DNA of 64,000 bases from Hymenobacter aquaticus (GCF_004765605.1 NZ_SRLC01000002.1:992001-1056000); one strand, 5' to 3'. Shown: positions 7,352 through 17,019, numbered from the stretch's first letter. Notes: generated by a model from the sequence alone, not told the origin. A program made the numbers and translations.

Positions 7352-8581
7352 ATGCCGCTCTCTACTCCGGCGGAGGCTCCCTCGCGCGCTTCCTCTGCTG
7401 CTACGACCAACCCCGATTCTGCCGCTACGGCTGGCCTGGCCGGCGCCGATTTCCCGTATTCTCTGCCCGATTTTGTGTGCTTCGCCCACCTGCACTGGGA
7501 CTTCGTGTGGCAGCGGCCCCAGCATTTGTTGTCGCGCTTCGCGCAACAGGGACGCGTATTTTACGTAGAGGAGCCCTTTTTTCACCACGACCAGACGGCG
7601 GCTGATTTCGCCCACTTCGAAGTAAAAGAGCGGCAAAACGGCGTCAAGGTGCTGGTCGCCCATTTGCCGGTCGGCCTTTCGGAGGAAGATAATGATCAGC
7701 TGCAAGCCCAGTTGCTGACTCAGTACTTTGCCGAGAATGATATAAACCAGTACGTATTTTGGTACTATACCCCGATGGCGCTCAGTAAATCGCGCCATCT
7801 GCACCCCGTACTTACCGTGTACGACTGCATGGACGAGCTGGCCGCTTTCAAGTTTGCCCCGCCCAAGCTGCGGGAGCTGGAGCAGGAGCTGTTCAAGAAA
7901 GCCGACCTGGTGTATACCGGCGGCCACAGCCTCTACGAAGCCAAGAGCCTGCAGCACGCCGACGCCCACTCTTTCCCGAGCAGCATCGACAAGGACCACT
8001 TCGGCCAGGCCCGCACCACGCTGCCCGAGCCCCAGGACCAGGCAGGCATTGCCCACCCGCGCGTTGGGTTCTTCGGCGTGGTCGATGAGCGCCTCGATAT
8101 TGAATTATTGGGCCAACTGGCCCAAGCTCACCCCGAGTGGCAATTCGTCATTATTGGCCCCGTGGTGAAGATTGACGCCGCCACCCTGCCGCGCTTTGCC
8201 AACATTCATTACCTCGGCGGTAAAGAATACAAGGAACTCCCGGCATATTTATGCGGTTGGGATGTAGCCACGCTGCTCTTCGCCGACAACGAAAGCACAA
8301 AGTTTATCTCGCCCACCAAGACGCCCGAATATCTCGCGGCCGGTAAACCAGTGGTGAGTACTCCGATTCGTGACGTAGTACGCCCCTACGGCGACCTGAA
8401 CCTGGTCCAGATTGCCGCCACGGCCGACGAGTTCGGCCAAGCCATTGCCAAGGCCCTGGTGCAAACCCAGGACGCCGACTGGCGCCAGCGCACCGACGAC
8501 TACTTGGCCACCATTTCCTGGGATTTGACCTGGCAGCGCATGGTGGAGCTTATGCAGGACAAGCTGAACGCCAAACAGTAA
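7352..8581 (+). CDS. Glycosyltransferase (GT-B fold, GT1/GT4-like)
   Basis: A 409-residue cytoplasmic glycosyltransferase. After a low-complexity Ala/Ser N-terminus it reads FVCFAHLHWDFVWQRPQHLL, a block typical of GT-B enzymes found beside UDP-galactopyranose mutase genes. The C-terminal donor-binding half contains VGFFGVVDERLDIELL, the WQFVIIGPVVKID strand and FISPTKTPEYLAAGKPVVST, which matches the nucleotide-sugar-binding E-x7-E region of GT4 proteins. The neighbour glf, 91 bp downstream, makes UDP-galactofuranose, so a role in galactofuranose-containing envelope glycan assembly is a fair inference, not proven. Confidence 0.8.
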   Translation: MPLSTPAEAPSRASSAATTNPDSAATAGLAGADFPYSLPDFVCFAHLHWDFVWQRPQHLLSRFAQQGRVFYVEEPFFHHDQTAADFAHFEVKERQNGVKVLVAHLPVGLSEEDNDQLQAQLLTQYFAENDINQYVFWYYTPMALSKSRHLHPVLTVYDCMDELAAFKFAPPKLRELEQELFKKADLVYTGGHSLYEAKSLQHADAHSFPSSIDKDHFGQARTTLPEPQDQAGIAHPRVGFFGVVDERLDIELLGQLAQAHPEWQFVIIGPVVKIDAATLPRFANIHYLGGKEYKELPAYLCGWDVATLLFADNESTKFISPTKTPEYLAAGKPVVSTPIRDVVRPYGDLNLVQIAATADEFGQAIAKALVQTQDADWRQRTDDYLATISWDLTWQRMVELMQDKLNAKQ

Positions 8582-8672
8582 GCTCGACCGAACAGAGACA
8601 ACCCATCCTTCGTATTGCCCTCAGCTATCCTTTTCGTAACCGCACATTTCAGCCACCAAGACACCCAGCCCT

Positions 8673-9845
8673 ATGTTTGACTATCTCATCGTTGGAGCCG
8701 GATTTGCCGGCAGCGTGCTAGCCGAGCGGCTGGCCACTCGTTCGAATAAGAAAGTGCTTATCCTGGATAAGCGCAACCATATTGCCGGCAACGCCTACGA
8801 CCATTACAACGAGGAAGGCATTCTGGTCCACAAATACGGCCCGCACATCTTCCACACCAACTCGAAGGACGTATTCGAATACCTTTCCAATTTCACCGAC
8901 TGGCGTCCCTACGAGCACCGCGTATTGGCTTCCGTCGACGGGCAGATGGTGCCGATGCCCATCAACCTGGACACCATCAACAAGCTCTACGGCCTCTCGC
9001 TGAACAGCTTTGAGGTAGAGCAATTTCTGGAGTCGTTGGCCGAGCAGATTCCCGTTATCAAAACGTCGGAAGACGTGGTGGTGAGCAAGGTAGGCCGGGA
9101 GCTGTACGAGAAGTTCTTCAAGAACTACACCCGCAAGCAGTGGGGCATGGACCCCTCGGAGCTGGACAAGTCGGTGACGAGCCGCGTGCCCACCCGCACC
9201 AACCGCGACGACCGGTACTTCACCGATACCTACCAGGCCATGCCGCTGCACGGCTACACCCGCATGTTTGAGCGGATGCTGGACCACCCCAACATCAGCA
9301 TTATGCTGAACACCGACTACCACGACGTCATCGACTTCATTCCCTTCAAGGAAATCATCTTCACCGGCCCGGTGGATGAGTACTTCGACTTCACGTTTGG
9401 CAAGCTGCCTTACCGCTCGTTGGAGTTCAAGCACGAGACGCTGAACACGGAGAAGTTCCTGGCTGCGCCGGTGGTGAACTACCCCAACGAGCACCTCTAC
9501 ACCCGCATTACGGAGTTTAAGGCCCTGACCGGCCAGCAGCACCCCAAAACCAGCGTGGTGTACGAATACCCCAAAGCCGAAGGCGACCCGTACTACCCCA
9601 TTCCGCGCCTCGAAAACGCGGAGCTCTACAATAAGTACAAGAAGCTAGCCGACGAAACCCCGAACGTGCACTTCGTGGGCCGTCTGGCTACCTACAAGTA
9701 CTATAACATGGACCAGGTGGTAGCCCAAGCCCTGACTTTGTACAAGAAGCTCACCGACAAAGAAAAAGTGGCCGAGAAGCCCACCATCACCGGTTCGGCT
9801 TCTATCATGGAAAAACTCGTGCCGCGCGCCCCGGCCAAGGAATAA
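8673..9845 (+). CDS. glf: UDP-galactopyranose mutase
   Basis: Converts UDP-galactopyranose to UDP-galactofuranose using reduced FAD, for envelope glycans. At 390 residues it has the family's usual length. The FAD-binding N-terminus is DYLIVGAGFAGSVLAERLA, followed by KRNHIAGNAYDHYNEEGI and KYGPHIFHTNSKDV, the hallmark stretch of bacterial Glf. KNYTRKQWGMDP carries the conserved Trp/Arg region, and the C-terminal VGRLATYKYYNMDQVVAQAL is the FAD-contact tail. The gene ends 36 bp before a long inverted repeat with a T run. It is likely expressed with the preceding glycosyltransferase. Confidence 0.95.
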   Translation: MFDYLIVGAGFAGSVLAERLATRSNKKVLILDKRNHIAGNAYDHYNEEGILVHKYGPHIFHTNSKDVFEYLSNFTDWRPYEHRVLASVDGQMVPMPINLDTINKLYGLSLNSFEVEQFLESLAEQIPVIKTSEDVVVSKVGRELYEKFFKNYTRKQWGMDPSELDKSVTSRVPTRTNRDDRYFTDTYQAMPLHGYTRMFERMLDHPNISIMLNTDYHDVIDFIPFKEIIFTGPVDEYFDFTFGKLPYRSLEFKHETLNTEKFLAAPVVNYPNEHLYTRITEFKALTGQQHPKTSVVYEYPKAEGDPYYPIPRLENAELYNKYKKLADETPNVHFVGRLATYKYYNMDQVVAQALTLYKKLTDKEKVAEKPTITGSASIMEKLVPRAPAKE

Positions 9846-9880
9846 CCCCTAAACACTCCGCCGCAAGTTGGCCGCAGGTA

Positions 9881-9979
9881 CACTGTCATCCTGCGTAGCA
9901 AGCAGCTTATTCGTGCGTTCTGACTCGTCTCAGAATCCGAAGTAAGCAGTAAGCTACGCAGGATGACAGTGCTGTTTTT
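9881..9979. repeat. Dispersed palindrome, copy B, with T tail (also terminator of glf)
   Basis: Perfect 19-bp arms, beginning CACTGTCATCCTGCG and ending CGCAGGATGACAGTG, enclose about 53 bp that hold further weak symmetry (AAGCAGCTTA against TAAGCAGTAAGC). CTGTTTTTT follows directly, so on the plus strand it can terminate glf transcription. End motif GTCATCCTG...AGGATGAC is shared with copy D at 60613. Confidence 0.75.
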
Positions 9980-10020
9980 TGCCGGGCTCAACTGAACAAT
10001 ACGGTCGGCTGACCACATCA

Positions 10021-10206
10021 CTACGAATTGGCGGTGTGATGAAGAAAGGAGTCGTATGTGGCGGAATAGAGTGTACCATCCGGCGGGTTGGCAACATCAG
10101 CAACCACCTCCTGTGGGTTGCCAGTACGTAGCCATTCACAGGAGACGGTCGTTGAAAAGCCGGTCCAGTAAATGGGAGAAAGTCGCCGACGAACCGGTGC
10201 CAGCAC
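10021..10206 (-). pseudogene. Possible remnant or small hypothetical protein
   Basis: A 61-codon minus-strand reading frame ends in NPPDGTLYSATYDSFLHHT, which reads more like a real protein tail than random translation. It has no recognisable family, no clear start signal and lower GC than its neighbours. It may be the decayed 3' end of a gene interrupted by copy B. The plus strand of 9980-10218 shows nothing else. Low confidence. Confidence 0.2.
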
Positions 10207-10218
10207 AAACCCAGGCCG

Positions 10219-11613
10219 TTACTGCAGGGTGAGCACCCGGCCGGCCTGTATCACGTAGCGCACCCGGCGCGTGGCCCGGATGTCCTGGGCAGGGTTGCCC
10301 GCTACCACCACCACGTCGGCCAGGTTGCCCCGGCGCAGGGTGCCGAGGGTCGGCAACCCGAGCAAGCGGGCGGCAGTGCCCGTGGCCGCCTGAATGGCCG
10401 CAACGGGTGGTAGGCCCGCTTCTACCAGTAGGGCCAGTTCGCGGTGCAGGTTGCCCCCGGGCAGGTTGTAGTCACCGGCCGGCACGTCCGTGCCCGCCCC
10501 GATCAGTCCACCCAGCTGATGCACCCGTCGCACCAGGGCCTGGGCCAGGCGCAGGTCGGCCGACGCCCGCCCCCGGGAAGCGGGCGTGTGCTGGCGGGCC
10601 TGCTGCTCAAACCAGGCCATCATGGGGGCCGGGATGGCCTTGCCCCCGGGCAGGGTGGCCAGATCTTGGCGGGCGGAATCGGGCTGCACGGTGCCGTAGA
10701 ACACGGACAGCGTGGGCACCAGCGTCGTGCGGCCGCGCACCGTGGCGCGGGCCAGCTGGTCAATCAGCCGGGTGTCCAAAGGAGCCATTGGGTCGCCGCC
10801 CAGGCGCTGGTAGGCCAGGGCGTAGCCGCTGGCGTGCTCGATGCTGTGCACCCCCGCTTGCAGGGCCTGCAGCGCATCTACCTGCGCGCCTTTCAGCCCG
10901 CGGGTCTGGAGCATGCCCAGGTCCGTCATTACGCGCAGGCCGCGTTTGCGGGCCTGGGCCGCGGCGGCCTGGTAGGCGGCTAGCGGCAGCTGCTCGTAGA
11001 GCTTGACAAACGAGGCCCCGTGCGCGGCCAGGCTATCGACCGCCGCCCGGGCCTGGGCCGGGGTTTCCACCTGCTGGGCGATTAGCTCCCCGATGGGCCC
11101 GGCCGTAGCCGGCCGCACGTAGCGGGCTACCAGGGAGTCGGGAAAGAACCTCTTCATGATGGTGGTCGGGCCGTCCAGCATGGGGCCCGTGTAGAGCAGG
11201 CGGGGCCGGGCAGCGGTATCCTGCTGCAGGGTGCGGAGCGTGGCCAGGGCGTTGTTGGCATCGCGCACGGTAGTTATTCCCGCCGGCAGAAAGGCATCCC
11301 AGTAGTGCGGCCGCAGGTGCACGTGCAAATCAATCAACCCGGGCAGGATGGTGCCGTCGCCCACGTCGAGCACCCGCGCCGTGGCCGGGTAGTCGCGGCT
11401 GCCCTGCTTGCCGATGTACTGGATTTTACCCGCCGCCAAAATGACCAGTCCCTGCTCCAGCGGCGCGGCGCCGGTCCCGTCAATCACGCGTCCTTTCAGT
11501 ACCAGCACGTCAGGCTCAGCATCGGGCCCGGAAGGAAGCTGGCTGCTGGCCAGGGCCAGCGAAAAAATGCCTGCCAGGCAGCCCAGATAGCGTTTGCGTA
11601 CGCTGTTCAGCAT
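10219..11613 (-). CDS. Exported amidohydrolase family protein (metal-dependent hydrolase)
   Basis: 464 residues with a signal peptide (LGCLAGIFSLALASSQ), so it acts in the periplasm or beyond. It belongs to the amidohydrolase superfamily (imidazolonepropionase / Xaa-Pro dipeptidase-like COG1228 group). The metal-binding motifs are in place: GLIDLHVHLRPHYW for the first HxH, the SIEHASGYAL strand with a His ligand, and LIGAGTDVPAG with the catalytic Asp. A carboxylated Lys is likely in FVKLYEQLP. The C-terminal NLADVVVVAGNPAQDI closes the beta-sandwich. The substrate is unknown. A -7 box TAGTTTTG is found on the minus strand at 11692-11685. Confidence 0.85.
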   Translation of the reverse strand: MLNSVRKRYLGCLAGIFSLALASSQLPSGPDAEPDVLVLKGRVIDGTGAAPLEQGLVILAAGKIQYIGKQGSRDYPATARVLDVGDGTILPGLIDLHVHLRPHYWDAFLPAGITTVRDANNALATLRTLQQDTAARPRLLYTGPMLDGPTTIMKRFFPDSLVARYVRPATAGPIGELIAQQVETPAQARAAVDSLAAHGASFVKLYEQLPLAAYQAAAAQARKRGLRVMTDLGMLQTRGLKGAQVDALQALQAGVHSIEHASGYALAYQRLGGDPMAPLDTRLIDQLARATVRGRTTLVPTLSVFYGTVQPDSARQDLATLPGGKAIPAPMMAWFEQQARQHTPASRGRASADLRLAQALVRRVHQLGGLIGAGTDVPAGDYNLPGGNLHRELALLVEAGLPPVAAIQAATGTAARLLGLPTLGTLRRGNLADVVVVAGNPAQDIRATRRVRYVIQAGRVLTLQ

Positions 11614-11626
11614 AGATTTTCTTTGT

Positions 11627-11655
11627 TTACACTACTTGTTTGCTTACACTGCTTG
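11627..11655. promoter_or_regulatory. Direct repeat TTACACTnCTTG in the amidohydrolase leader
   Basis: TTACACTACTTG (11627-11638) and TTACACTGCTTG (11644-11655) repeat at a 17-bp step between the amidohydrolase ATG and its putative -7 box. It could be a protein site in the 5' untranslated region or chance. Confidence 0.25.
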
Positions 11656-11684
11656 CTTCTATTTCTAATCGGGCGGGCAAAATG

Positions 11685-11692
11685 CAAAACTA
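11685..11692 (-). promoter_or_regulatory. -7 box TAGTTTTG for the amidohydrolase
   Basis: Exact TAnnTTTG match on the minus strand, 72 bp upstream of the ATG at 11613. The leader between contains the direct repeat. Confidence 0.45.
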
Positions 11693-11906
11693 TTCTTTTG
11701 TGGTTCCAGGCGGGACGAAACCGGATGTTTTACCCCGGGTTGCTTAGCCCCACGCAAGGCTACCCGTTAGCTGGGTACTTCGGCACGTGCATTGGCCTGA
11801 GCTCAACGGTAAGCAACGCCTGTTATCTCTACCCTGAACCGGATCTGCCGGGGAGCGCACTGCGGGCGCGACGTTAATTCATGTGGGCATGTTACACCAG
11901 AACGGC

Positions 11907-12572
11907 ATGAGTACTTTACCCGGTAGCCGGCTACGCAGGGCGTTTCTTCTTTGGCTCGCGCTCAGTGGCGGATGGACGCTGCTCCCTTACGCGTTGCGGG
12001 CCCAAAGCTCTGAGCTTCCTCCCCGGCACGCGACGCTGGTTGACCTGACGGGAGCCGTCGGCCCGACCCTCACGTACGCTTCGGCGGCGGCCTGGCGGTT
12101 GTGGGGGCTGGACACGGGCGGGCGGTTTCAGGTGGGCGCGGGCCTGCGCGCCTCCCACTTTTTCACTGACAGCTACGACGTGGACCGACAAGCGGGGCCG
12201 GGAGCGGCCACGCTGCGCGTGCTGTCCCCGCGCCTGTACGCGCTTAACGCGGCCTTTCACCTGCGGGCGCGGGTGGCGGGGCCGGTGCGCCTGGGCTTCA
12301 ACCTCGATGCGGCCGGCCTGAGCTTTGGTCCCGAGCGAAGCACGACTGCGTCGGGTGGGCAGGTAGAGCCCACCCGGGGCAACCTGCTGCTGGGCGGCCG
12401 CCGCGACCGGGGCTCGCTCAACTCCGAGTTTTACTTGGCCCTGGCCTTGCCGCGGGGGCTGCAGGTGCGGGCGGGCTGGAGCCACATCGTCACGGGCCAT
12501 CAGCGCGAGGCCACCACCTACCAGCGCTTCCACGATCTGGCTGCCCTGGGCGTGAGCTACTCACTGCCCTGA
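11907..12572 (+). CDS. Hypothetical exported protein, beta-strand rich
   Basis: About 221 residues from the ATG at 11907 (MSTLPGSRLRR), chosen because it gives a normal signal peptide: basic start, hydrophobic LLWLALSGGWTLLPYALRAQ. Earlier in-frame starts exist at 11889 and a GTG at 11883. The mature part alternates short amphipathic stretches ending in aromatic residues and finishes HDLAALGVSYSLP, like small Bacteroidota outer-membrane barrels. No family was recognised. It stands alone, with about 290 bp upstream that shows no clear structure and no obvious terminator downstream. Confidence 0.7.
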   Translation: MSTLPGSRLRRAFLLWLALSGGWTLLPYALRAQSSELPPRHATLVDLTGAVGPTLTYASAAAWRLWGLDTGGRFQVGAGLRASHFFTDSYDVDRQAGPGAATLRVLSPRLYALNAAFHLRARVAGPVRLGFNLDAAGLSFGPERSTTASGGQVEPTRGNLLLGGRRDRGSLNSEFYLALALPRGLQVRAGWSHIVTGHQREATTYQRFHDLAALGVSYSLP

Positions 12573-12812
12573 AGAGGCTGCTGACAGGCCGGTGAAAAAC
12601 CTGCGGCGGGTGGCGTAGGAAGCCAGGTGAAGGAAAGTAACCCTCATCGGGAGGACAACTGCCCCTCGAAACAGATGAGTAGTGTTCTGGTTGTGCCCGT
12701 GTTCATTTGCCAATCAACCGGTTAAGGTACCGTAAGGGTTGCCTGAGCAGTTTCTGGTTTCCCGGCGTCGGCACTTTGGGCGTCATCGTTCTCCTTTCAG
12801 CTTTCTCGGCCT

Positions 12813-13349
12813 ATGTTTTTTCTTCGTCCCGTAGCTGCCAAGGCAGCGCTGCTGCTGGCCCCGGTGGCCGGGCTGCTGGCCGGCAGCTGGAACCTCGACC
12901 CCGGCTACTCGATTAAGTTTGCGGGCAGCCAGGCCGAAGGCACGTTTACGGGCCTGGCCGGAACGGTCATTTACAACCCGGCCGACCTGGGCAGCGCCTC
13001 CATGCGCGTGACGGTGGACGCGGCCACCATCAGGACGGGCAACTCCCTGAAAGACAAGCACGCCCGCGGGGAAAGCTGGTTCGACGTGGCGAAGTATCCG
13101 AAAATCTACTTTCAGTCGACGGCCTTTACCCGCGCTGGCAACGGCTACGCCGTGCGCGGCGAACTAACCCTGCACGGCGTAAAAAAGCCGGTGACTATTC
13201 CATTTCAGTTCAGCCAGCAGGCCGACAAAGCGGTATTCACGGGCCAGTTCAGGGTAAACCGCAAGGACTTTGGCATCAACGGCAACGCGCTGGGCTTTAC
13301 CGTAGGTGAGGTATTCGAGGTCACGCTGCGGGTGCCGGTGAGCCGTTAA
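12813..13349 (+). CDS. YceI family protein (exported lipid-binding lipocalin-like)
   Basis: A 178-residue exported beta-barrel of the YceI family, which binds isoprenoid-type lipids in the periplasm. It has a signal peptide (AALLLAPVAGLLAGSW), and the domain opens with WNLDPGYSIKFAGSQAEGTF. The family block LKDKHARGESWFDVAKYPKI matches the usual RD-x-H-L-x-S-x-D-FFD-x-x-x-YP pattern, then GELTLHGVKKPVTIPF and RKDFGINGNALGFTVGEVFE. Downstream a hairpin at 13458 separates it from secA. Confidence 0.9.
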   Translation: MFFLRPVAAKAALLLAPVAGLLAGSWNLDPGYSIKFAGSQAEGTFTGLAGTVIYNPADLGSASMRVTVDAATIRTGNSLKDKHARGESWFDVAKYPKIYFQSTAFTRAGNGYAVRGELTLHGVKKPVTIPFQFSQQADKAVFTGQFRVNRKDFGINGNALGFTVGEVFEVTLRVPVSR

Positions 13350-13457
13350 AGCCGGGCTGCCCTGGAAATAGCCCTGCTTGACAGGTTGGTTAAACGGCGG
13401 GCCCATCTTACAAGCTTGATTTCCACTTCCCCGTCCCTGCCAACATTGCGCATTTGT

Positions 13458-13490
13458 AAACCCCGCACACTCTTTGAGGTAGCGGGGTTT
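13458..13490 (+). terminator. Terminator between YceI gene and secA
   Basis: Stem AAACCCCGC / GCGGGGTTT with a 15-base loop, then TTGTCGTTTAA. A-rich on the left, so possibly bidirectional. Confidence 0.65.
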
Positions 13491-13545
13491 TGTCGTTTAA
13501 AGGGTCGGAGCGACGCTATGGCCGGGGAAATCCCAAAAAACGCCG

Positions 13546-13553
13546 TAAATTTG
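13546..13553 (+). promoter_or_regulatory. -7 box TAAATTTG for secA
   Basis: Exact TAnnTTTG match, 36 bp before the secA ATG at 13590. It also argues against the longer in-frame reading from 13386. Confidence 0.6.
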
Positions 13554-13589
13554 AGGTACGCCCCGGCGTTTCAGTTAAAAACTAGCAGC

Positions 13590-16500
13590 ATGTTTGATTT
13601 TTTAGGGAAGACCGTCGCCAAGATTTTCGGGACTAAATCGGACCGGGACTTGAAGGAGATTATCCCGTACGTGGCACTCGTTAATGCCGAATATGCCAAA
13701 CTGGCACAACTCTCCGACGACGAGCTCCGCCAGCACACCGACGACGTGCGCAGCCGCATCGATGCCCACCTGAAAGGCATTGACGACCAGATCGGGGCCC
13801 TGCACCAGCGCATTGCCGATGATCCGAGCCTGGACATCACGCAGAAAGAGCAGGTGTTTGACCAGATCGACGCCCTGGAAAAGCAGCGCAACAAGGAGCT
13901 GGAAGTCGTGCTGTTGCAAGTGCTGCCCAACGCCTTTGCCATCGTGAAGGAAACGGCCCGCCGCTACACCCAAAACGGCCAGCTGGTCGTAACGGCCACG
14001 GATTTTGACCGCGAAATTGCCTCGCGCAAGAGCAACGTCACCCTTCAGGGCGACAAGGCCATCTGGGCGAACAAGTGGACGGCCGCCGGCGCCGAAATCA
14101 CCTGGGACATGGTGCACTACGACGTGCAGCTGATTGGCGGCGTGGCGCTGCACCAGGGCAAGATTTCGGAAATGGCTACCGGGGAAGGAAAAACCCTGGT
14201 GTCGACGCTGCCCTCGTTCCTGAATGCCCTGGCCCGCCGCGGCGTGCATGTGGTAACGGTGAACGACTACCTGGCCAAGCGTGACTCCGAGTGGAACGCG
14301 CCCTTGTTCGAGTTCCACAAAATCACCGTGGACTGCATCGACAAGCACCAGCCCAACACCGATGCCCGCCGCCAGGCCTACGCCGCCGACATCACCTACG
14401 GTACCAACAACGAATTCGGCTTCGACTACCTGCGCGACAACATGGCCCGCGAAACCGGCGAGCTGGTGCAGCGCAAGCACCACTACGCCATGGTCGACGA
14501 AGTGGACTCCGTGCTGATTGACGACGCCCGGACCCCGCTCATCATCTCGGGCCCCGTGCCCCGCGGCGACGTGCACGAGTTCTACCAGCTCAAGCCCCGC
14601 ATTCAGCTGCTAGTCGACGAGCAGCGCAAGCTGGTGCAAAACTACCTGGTGCAGGCCCGCAAGCTCATCAAGGAAGGCAACGACGGCGTGAAGGAAGGGG
14701 AGGGCGGCCTGATGCTGTTCCGCGCCTACCGCGGCCTGCCCAAGAGCAAGCCCCTGATTAAGTTCCTCTCGGAAACCGGCGTGCGGGCCGTGCTGCAAAA
14801 GGTGGAAAACCACTTCCTGCAGGACAACTCCCGCATGATGCCCGAGGCCGACCTGCCCCTGTTCTTCACCATCGACGAGAAGAACAACCAGATTGAGCTG
14901 ACCGAAAAAGGCATCGACCTGATTACCGGCCAAGGCGAAGATCCGCACCTGTTCATCATGCCCGACATCGGGATGGAAATTGCGGCCATCGAGAACAACA
15001 AAACGCTCGGCACCGAAGACAAGCTGCATCAGAAGGAAAAGCTGATGGCCGACTACAACGAGAAGTCGGAGCGGGTGCACACGGTGAACCAGCTGCTGAA
15101 GGCCTACACGCTGTTTGAGAAAGACGACCAGTACATCCTGACCGAGGACGGCAAGGTGAAAATCGTGGATGAGCAGACCGGCCGCGTGATGGAAGGTCGC
15201 CGCTACTCCGACGGCTTGCACCAGGCCATTGAGGCCAAGGAAAACGTGCGCGTGGAAGACGCTACGCAAACGTATGCCACCGTCACGCTGCAGAACTACT
15301 TCCGCATGTACCACAAGCTCTCGGGCATGACGGGTACGGCCGAAACGGAAGCCGGCGAATTCTGGGAAATCTACAAGCTGGACGTGGTGGTGATTCCCAC
15401 CAACCGCGGCATTTCCCGCAAGGACGAGCACGACAAGGTCTACAAGACCGTGCGCGAGAAGTACAACGCCGTAGCCGAGGAAATTCAGACGCTGGTGAAA
15501 GCCGGCCGCCCGGTGCTGGTGGGTACCACGTCGGTAGAAATTTCGGAGCTGGTGAGCCGCATGCTCAAGCTGCGCAGCATTCCGCACCAGGTCCTGAACG
15601 CCAAGCAAAACCAGCGCGAAGCCGAGATTGTAGCCGCCGCCGGTTACCCCGGCACCGTGACCATTGCTACCAACATGGCCGGCCGCGGTACCGACATCAA
15701 GCTGCGCGAAACCTCGAAAGAGGCCGGTGGTCTGGCCATCATCGGTACCGAGCGCCACGAAAGCCGCCGCGTGGACCGGCAGCTGCGGGGCCGCGCCGGC
15801 CGCCAGGGCGACCCGGGCTCCTCGCAGTTCTTCGTGTCGTTGGAAGACAACCTGATGCGCCTGTTCGGCTCCGACCGGATTGCCAAGCTCATGGACCGCA
15901 TGGGTCTGGAGGAAGGCGAGGTGATTCAGCACTCCATGATTACCAGCAGCATCGAGCGGGCCCAGAAGAAAGTCGAGGAAAACAACTTCGGCACCCGCAA
16001 GCGCCTGCTCGAGTACGACGACGTGATGAACGCCCAGCGCGAGGTGGTGTACAAGCGCCGCCGCAACGCCCTGTTTGGCGAGCGGCTGGAGCTGGACATC
16101 TGGAACATGATTTACGACGTCTGCGAAGACATTGCCGTGGGCCACAAGGTGACCGGCGACTTCGAAGACTTCAAGCTGGCCGTCATCCGCGTGTTTGGCT
16201 ACGATACCTACATCACGCCCCAAACGTTCAGCTCGCTGCAGGCCCCGGCCCTCACCCAGAAGCTCTACGATGAGGCCATGGGCTACTACCACAGCAAGAA
16301 CGAGCACATTGCCGGCAACACCCTGCCGCTGGTGAACGACCTGCTGGCCAACAACGCGCCCTACGAGAACATTGCCATTCCGTTTACCGACGGCCGCAAG
16401 CAGGTAACGGCCGTGGCCAACCTGCGCAAGGCCCAGGCCAACGGCGGCCACGAGGCCATCCGGGGCATGGAGAAAGTCGTGGTGCTGGCCATCATCGACG

Positions 16501-16991
16501 AGGCCTGGACCAAGCACCTGCGCGCCATGGACGACCTGAAGCAGGTGGTGCAGAACGCCGTGTACGAGCAGAAAGACCCGCTGTTGGTCTACAAGTTCGA
16601 GTCGTTCGAGCTCTTCAAGCAGATGATTGGCAAGGTGAACGAGGAAACCGTGTCGTTCCTATTCAAAGCCGACGTGCCCATGAACCAGGAAGCCGGCCAC
16701 ACCGACGAGGTGGAGTACTTCGTGGAAGACGAGCTGCCCGCCCCGGCCCCCGCGCCCAAGCTGAAGGCCCAGAAGGAAACTTCCTCGGTGTCGCTCGGCG
16801 CCGGCCCCGAAGACATGGGCCCCGCCGACGTGCCGGTGGCCGAAAAGCAGGTGCCCGTGCGCAGCCAGAAAGTCGCCAACCGCAACGAGAAGGTGAGCGT
16901 GCAGTACATGGACGGCCGCATCGTGCGCGACGTGAAGTACAAGAGCGTGGAAGAAGACCTGCTCAACGAGCGCTGCGTGCTGATCGACTAA
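13590..16991 (+). CDS. secA: Preprotein translocase ATPase SecA
   Basis: Motor of the Sec export pathway at the inner membrane. I start at ATG 13590 (MFDFLGKTVAKIFG), giving 1133 residues; a longer in-frame extension contains the terminator and promoter. Visible parts: ISEMATGEGKTLVSTL with Walker Lys201, VNDYLAKRDSEW, the MVDEVDSVLIDDARTPLI DEAD-box region, the second helicase half with TIATNMAGRGTDIKL and RQLRGRAGRQGDPGSSQFF, then the wing/scaffold. It is longer than E. coli SecA (901 aa), with insertions around residues 350-420 typical of Bacteroidota. The C-terminus ends RNEKVSVQYMDGR...NERCVLID and lacks the usual cysteine-rich zinc motif. Confidence 0.97.
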   Translation: MFDFLGKTVAKIFGTKSDRDLKEIIPYVALVNAEYAKLAQLSDDELRQHTDDVRSRIDAHLKGIDDQIGALHQRIADDPSLDITQKEQVFDQIDALEKQRNKELEVVLLQVLPNAFAIVKETARRYTQNGQLVVTATDFDREIASRKSNVTLQGDKAIWANKWTAAGAEITWDMVHYDVQLIGGVALHQGKISEMATGEGKTLVSTLPSFLNALARRGVHVVTVNDYLAKRDSEWNAPLFEFHKITVDCIDKHQPNTDARRQAYAADITYGTNNEFGFDYLRDNMARETGELVQRKHHYAMVDEVDSVLIDDARTPLIISGPVPRGDVHEFYQLKPRIQLLVDEQRKLVQNYLVQARKLIKEGNDGVKEGEGGLMLFRAYRGLPKSKPLIKFLSETGVRAVLQKVENHFLQDNSRMMPEADLPLFFTIDEKNNQIELTEKGIDLITGQGEDPHLFIMPDIGMEIAAIENNKTLGTEDKLHQKEKLMADYNEKSERVHTVNQLLKAYTLFEKDDQYILTEDGKVKIVDEQTGRVMEGRRYSDGLHQAIEAKENVRVEDATQTYATVTLQNYFRMYHKLSGMTGTAETEAGEFWEIYKLDVVVIPTNRGISRKDEHDKVYKTVREKYNAVAEEIQTLVKAGRPVLVGTTSVEISELVSRMLKLRSIPHQVLNAKQNQREAEIVAAAGYPGTVTIATNMAGRGTDIKLRETSKEAGGLAIIGTERHESRRVDRQLRGRAGRQGDPGSSQFFVSLEDNLMRLFGSDRIAKLMDRMGLEEGEVIQHSMITSSIERAQKKVEENNFGTRKRLLEYDDVMNAQREVVYKRRRNALFGERLELDIWNMIYDVCEDIAVGHKVTGDFEDFKLAVIRVFGYDTYITPQTFSSLQAPALTQKLYDEAMGYYHSKNEHIAGNTLPLVNDLLANNAPYENIAIPFTDGRKQVTAVANLRKAQANGGHEAIRGMEKVVVLAIIDEAWTKHLRAMDDLKQVVQNAVYEQKDPLLVYKFESFELFKQMIGKVNEETVSFLFKADVPMNQEAGHTDEVEYFVEDELPAPAPAPKLKAQKETSSVSLGAGPEDMGPADVPVAEKQVPVRSQKVANRNEKVSVQYMDGRIVRDVKYKSVEEDLLNERCVLID

Positions 16992-17019
16992 GTAAGTCGG
17001 GTCTTCTTGCCCGCAGGCA

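Noticed and set aside
10407..11006. Pro/Arg/Gly-rich plus-strand reading frame
   Set aside because: Antisense shadow of the amidohydrolase gene with composition typical of high-GC noise.
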